Source of the DNA: Pseudomonadota bacterium
Lineage (GTDB): Bacteria; Pseudomonadota; Gammaproteobacteria; Burkholderiales; Burkholderiaceae_D
Assembly: GCA_023392035.1 (NCBI GenBank)
Contig: JAEVZY010000188.1
Location: 1-9,204, forward strand
Reading direction: 5' to 3'
Length of the DNA: 9,204 nucleotides
A model generated the notes under the pieces. That model saw nothing but the letters and a program-made list of their open reading frames with translations. It ran no database searches and was not told the DNA's origin. The position numbers and the translations under genes were made by a program. Of the stretch, positions 6,594 to 9,204 are shown piece by piece. Each line of letters begins with the position of its first letter. Position 1 is the first letter of the stretch.

Positions 6594-7358
6594 ATGAGCT
6601 TCCTGCACCCCAATCCCGAGCTGATCGAACTTGGCGTCAACATCGACCACGTCGCCACCTTGCGCAATGCGCGCGGGACGCCTTATCCCGATCCGCTGCA
6701 AGCTGCCTTGCTGGCTGAGCAGGCCGGGGCCGACGGCATCACCTTGCACCTGCGCGAAGACCGGCGCCATATCCGCGATGCCGACGTGCTGGCGATCCGT
6801 CCGCAACTGGTCACGCGCATGAACCTGGAAGCGGCGGTCACGCCGGAAATGATAGCTTTCGCCTGTCGCGTGCGTCCGCAGGATGTCTGCCTGGTGCCGG
6901 AGCGGCGCGAGGAAGTCACCACCGAAGGCGGGCTGGACGTCGTGCGCTATTTCGAAGAGGTGCGCGCCGCGGTACAGAAGCTGCAGGGCGAGGGCATACG
7001 CGTGTCGCTCTTCATCGACGCCGATGAAAAGCAGATTCGCGCCGCCGCCGAATGCGGCGCGCCGGTGATTGAATTGCACACCGGCCGCTATGCCGACGCC
7101 AGCGGCAGCCAACAGCAGGATGAACTGGCGCGCATCGCCGCCGGCGTCGATGAAGGCCTGCGTTGCGGCTTGAAGGTGAATGCCGGCCACGGCCTGCATT
7201 ACACCAATGTGCAGGCGATCGCCGCCATTGTCGGCATTGCCGAACTCAATATCGGCCATGCCATCGTGGCGCAGGCCCTGTTCGACGGCTGGAAGAAGGC
7301 AGTGAGCGACATGAAAGCCGAAATGGTATTGGCGCGCCGCAAGGCCTTGCACCCATGA
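6594..7358 (+). CDS. pdxJ: Pyridoxine 5'-phosphate synthase
   Basis: PdxJ joins 1-deoxy-D-xylulose 5-phosphate with 3-amino-2-oxopropyl phosphate to form pyridoxine 5'-phosphate, the closing step of the DXP-dependent vitamin B6 route in the cytoplasm. The 254-residue TIM-barrel protein carries GVNIDHVATLRNARG (14-28) and LHLREDRRHI (51-60). Likely catalytic residues are H52, E79 (in RMNLEAA) and H199 (in NAGHGL), matching H45, E72 and H193 of the E. coli enzyme. The phosphate-binding end is ELNIGHAIVAQALF (217-230). ATG 6594 follows the recO stop after a single base, and no Shine-Dalgarno is present, so reinitiation after recO is the likely mode. The recO-pdxJ-acpS order is that of E. coli. 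Confidence 0.98.
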   Translation: MSFLHPNPELIELGVNIDHVATLRNARGTPYPDPLQAALLAEQAGADGITLHLREDRRHIRDADVLAIRPQLVTRMNLEAAVTPEMIAFACRVRPQDVCLVPERREEVTTEGGLDVVRYFEEVRAAVQKLQGEGIRVSLFIDADEKQIRAAAECGAPVIELHTGRYADASGSQQQDELARIAAGVDEGLRCGLKVNAGHGLHYTNVQAIAAIVGIAELNIGHAIVAQALFDGWKKAVSDMKAEMVLARRKALHP

Positions 7359-7753
7359 TCTACGGCATCGGCACCGACATCATCCAGATCTCGCGCGTGG
7401 CGCAGGTGCTGGAACGTAACGGCGACCGTTTCGCCGAGCGCGTGCTGGGACCGCAGGAACTGCAGAAATTCCACGCCCGCCGGGCCAAGGTGGAAGCACG
7501 CGGCCTGCGTTTCCTGGCCACCCGTTTCGCGGCCAAGGAAGCGTTTTCCAAGGCCATAGGCCTGGGCATGCGCATGCCGATGACCTGGCGCGCAATGCAG
7601 GTCTTGAACGCGCCCAGCGGCCAGCCGGTGGCGGTATGCTCCGGCGCATTGCAGGAATTCATGAACAGCCAGGGCCTGAGCGCCCGGGTATCGATAACCG
7701 ACGAAGCCGATTACGCAGTGGCCTTCGTCATCGTGGAGAAAACAGACTCATGA
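7355..7753 (+). CDS. acpS: Holo-[acyl-carrier-protein] synthase
   Basis: AcpS transfers 4'-phosphopantetheine from coenzyme A to a serine of acyl carrier protein, which makes fatty acid synthesis possible. The 132-residue product compares with 126 in E. coli. The two family motifs are GIGTDII (4-10) and RFAAKEAFSKAIG (57-69), with D8 and E62 as the expected magnesium ligands and K65 near the coenzyme A site. The C-terminal SITDEADYAVAFVIVE (113-128) is the usual closing strand region. The start ATG overlaps the pdxJ stop as ATGA, a typical coupled arrangement, and AAGG lies 10 nt upstream. The longer in-frame region back into pdxJ is a shadow. Confidence 0.97.
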   Translation: MIYGIGTDIIQISRVAQVLERNGDRFAERVLGPQELQKFHARRAKVEARGLRFLATRFAAKEAFSKAIGLGMRMPMTWRAMQVLNAPSGQPVAVCSGALQEFMNSQGLSARVSITDEADYAVAFVIVEKTDS

Positions 7754-8802
7754 CCACCAGTCCCGTCCTGCCGCTCGGCCCTGTCATGCTCGACGTGGTC
7801 GGCCTCACCCTGGATGATGATGACCTGCGCCGCATCACCCATCCGCTGACGGGCGGCGTGATCCTGTTCGCGCGCAACTACGAAAACCGCGAGCAGCTGC
7901 TGGCCCTGACGCGCGCCATCCATGAAGCACGCCCGGGCGTGCTGATCGCGGTCGATCATGAAGGCGGGCGGGTGCAGCGCTTCAAGACCGACGGCTTCAC
8001 CAAACTGCCGGCCATGCGCTTGCTGGGCCGCCTGTGGGACAAGGATGTGCTGGCCGCCTTGCGCGCCGCCACCGCGGTGGGCTTTGTGCTTGCAGCCGAG
8101 CTGCGTGCCTGCGGTGTCGATCTTTCCTTCACGCCGGTACTGGACCTGGACTATGGGGAATCGGGCGTGATTGGCGACCGCGCCTTCCATCGCGATCCGC
8201 GCGTGGTGACTTTGCTGGCCAAGAGCCTGAACCATGGGCTGGCGCTGGCCGGCATGGCCAATTGCGGCAAGCATTTCCCCGGGCATGGTTTTGTGAAGGC
8301 GGATTCGCATGTCGCCATTCCGGTGGATGAGCGGTCTTCTTCCGCCATTCTGGAAGAGGACGCGGCCCCTTATGGCTGGCTGAATCTTTCCTTGTCGGCG
8401 GTGATGCCGGCGCATGTGATCTATCCCGAATTCGATTCGCAGCCGGCGGGGTTTTCGAAGAAGTGGCTGGATGTGTTGCGGCGCGATCTGCATTTCACCG
8501 GCGTGATCTTCAGCGATGACCTGTCGATGGAAGGTGCCAGCGTGGCCGGCAGCGTGACCGATGGCGCCAATGCGGCATTGGCAGCCGGATGCGACATGGT
8601 GTTGATCTGTAATTCGCCGGACAAGGCGGACCAGTTGCTGTCCGAATTGTCCTTGCCCTCCGGATTTGAGGCCAGCGAGGCGCGGATTGCGGCTTTGCTG
8701 CCGCAGGGAGCGCCGGCTTTGGATTGGGATGGCTTGCAGGTGGATGAGCGCTATCGCGAAGCGCGTCGTGTGTTGGATGAGTTGTTGGCGATGGGGCTTT
8801 GA
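7750..8802 (+). CDS. nagZ: Beta-N-acetylhexosaminidase (glycoside hydrolase family 3), peptidoglycan recycling
   Basis: NagZ removes N-acetylglucosamine from cytoplasmic 1,6-anhydro-muropeptides during cell-wall recycling. Its products act as the signal for AmpR-controlled beta-lactamase in bacteria that have that system. The 350-residue single-domain protein is close to E. coli NagZ (341). Motifs are AVDHEGGRVQRF (67-78), GKHFPGHG (173-180), DSH (185-187, the Asp-His acid/base pair) and FSDDLSMEGA (254-263) with D256 the expected nucleophile. No signal peptide is seen, in keeping with the cytoplasmic role. The start overlaps the acpS stop as ATGA, and GGAG stands 12 nt upstream. The second half (from about 8270) uses more TTG, GAT and other T- or G-ending codons than the first half and the neighbouring genes. 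Confidence 0.97.
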   Translation: MTTSPVLPLGPVMLDVVGLTLDDDDLRRITHPLTGGVILFARNYENREQLLALTRAIHEARPGVLIAVDHEGGRVQRFKTDGFTKLPAMRLLGRLWDKDVLAALRAATAVGFVLAAELRACGVDLSFTPVLDLDYGESGVIGDRAFHRDPRVVTLLAKSLNHGLALAGMANCGKHFPGHGFVKADSHVAIPVDERSSSAILEEDAAPYGWLNLSLSAVMPAHVIYPEFDSQPAGFSKKWLDVLRRDLHFTGVIFSDDLSMEGASVAGSVTDGANAALAAGCDMVLICNSPDKADQLLSELSLPSGFEASEARIAALLPQGAPALDWDGLQVDERYREARRVLDELLAMGL

Positions 8803-8823
8803 GGCCGCAGCCCAGGCAATCCG

Positions 8824-9204
8824 ATGGAACCCTCAATGTCCGATAGCATTGAAGACCCGCGCGCCGCCTTGCTGGACACGGTAGCCAAACTGCCGAATCT
8901 GCCCGGCGTCTACCGCTATTTCGACGCCGAAAACACCCTGCTCTACGTCGGCAAGGCCAGAGACCTGAAAAAGCGCGTCTCCAGCTATTTCCAGAAGCGC
9001 CTCAACAGCGCCCGCATCGCCATGATGGTCGACCGCATCGCGCGCCTGGAAACGACGGTCACCAGAAGCGAGGCCGAAGCGCTGCTGCTGGAAAACAATC
9101 TCATCAAGACCCAGCAGCCGCGCTACAACATCCTGTTCCGCGACGACAAGTCCTACCCCTACCTCAAGCTCTCGGGGGAGCAGTATCCGCGCATGGCCTA
9201 CTAC
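8824..9204 (+). CDS. uvrC: UvrABC system protein C, N-terminal part (3' end outside window)
   Basis: UvrC makes the two incisions of nucleotide excision repair. The visible 127 residues hold the GIY-YIG nuclease domain, which makes the 3' cut. PGVYRYFDAENTLLYVGKA (27-45) carries the GVY and YVG strands with the conserved K44, KKRVSSYF (49-56) includes the arginine expected after them, and EAEALLLENNLIKTQQPRYN (81-100) contains the metal-binding glutamate. The frame is open to the end of the window. ATG 8824 and ATG 8836 are both possible: 8824 has AGG about 7 nt upstream, while 8836 would drop only four residues. The gene starts 21 nt after nagZ with no terminator between them, so read-through transcription is possible. 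Confidence 0.96.
   Translation, partial: MEPSMSDSIEDPRAALLDTVAKLPNLPGVYRYFDAENTLLYVGKARDLKKRVSSYFQKRLNSARIAMMVDRIARLETTVTRSEAEALLLENNLIKTQQPRYNILFRDDKSYPYLKLSGEQYPRMAYY

Noticed and set aside
7636..7749. In-frame upstream extension of nagZ into acpS
   Set aside because: ATG 7750 overlaps the acpS stop, gives the usual NagZ N-terminus, and the extension has no family likeness.
8803..8823. Terminator between nagZ and uvrC
   Set aside because: The 21-nt gap has no stem followed by a T run.

Overview
This window is a GC-rich stretch of conserved bacterial chromosome. All genes read on the + strand and almost no DNA is left between them. The gene order is mucD/degP-type protease end, glutaredoxin-like protein, lepA, lepB, DUF4845 protein, rnc, era, recO, pdxJ, acpS, nagZ, start of uvrC. 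This is the arrangement expected of a betaproteobacterium of the order Burkholderiales. The GC-rich codon use and protein sequences look most like Oxalobacteraceae (Herbaspirillum-like). That assignment is inferred from recognition, not from a search.

Layout. Bases 1-281 hold the end of a periplasmic PDZ serine protease. A small thioredoxin-fold protein follows, starting at a TTG that overlaps the protease stop codon. Bases 527-689 are the only substantial non-coding gap. It holds a candidate -10 box and a two-tier hairpin followed by seven T residues, which ends only 17 nt before the lepA start. From 690 to 8802 the genes follow each other with gaps of 1-25 nt or 4-nt ATGA overlaps: lepA, lepB, the DUF4845 gene, rnc, era, recO, pdxJ, acpS, nagZ. 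After a 21-nt gap, uvrC begins at 8824 or 8836 and runs off the window.

How the genes fit together. The protease, LepB and perhaps the DUF4845 protein concern the cell envelope and protein export. LepA, RNase III and Era act on ribosomes and RNA processing. RecO and UvrC are DNA-repair proteins. PdxJ makes pyridoxal phosphate, AcpS activates acyl carrier protein, and NagZ recycles peptidoglycan. The block rnc-era-recO-pdxJ-acpS is also an operon in Escherichia coli, so most of this is an ancient housekeeping cluster. I see no mobile element, CRISPR array, tRNA, rRNA or defence system.

The points most worth a second look are the terminator-like structure inside the probable lepA leader, the DUF4845 protein whose N-terminus resembles a prepilin lacking Glu5, and the roughly 119-residue low-complexity tail on RNase III. 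Smaller points are the uncertain N-terminus of RecO and a shift in codon use within nagZ. I do not find convincing evidence of a wholly new system.
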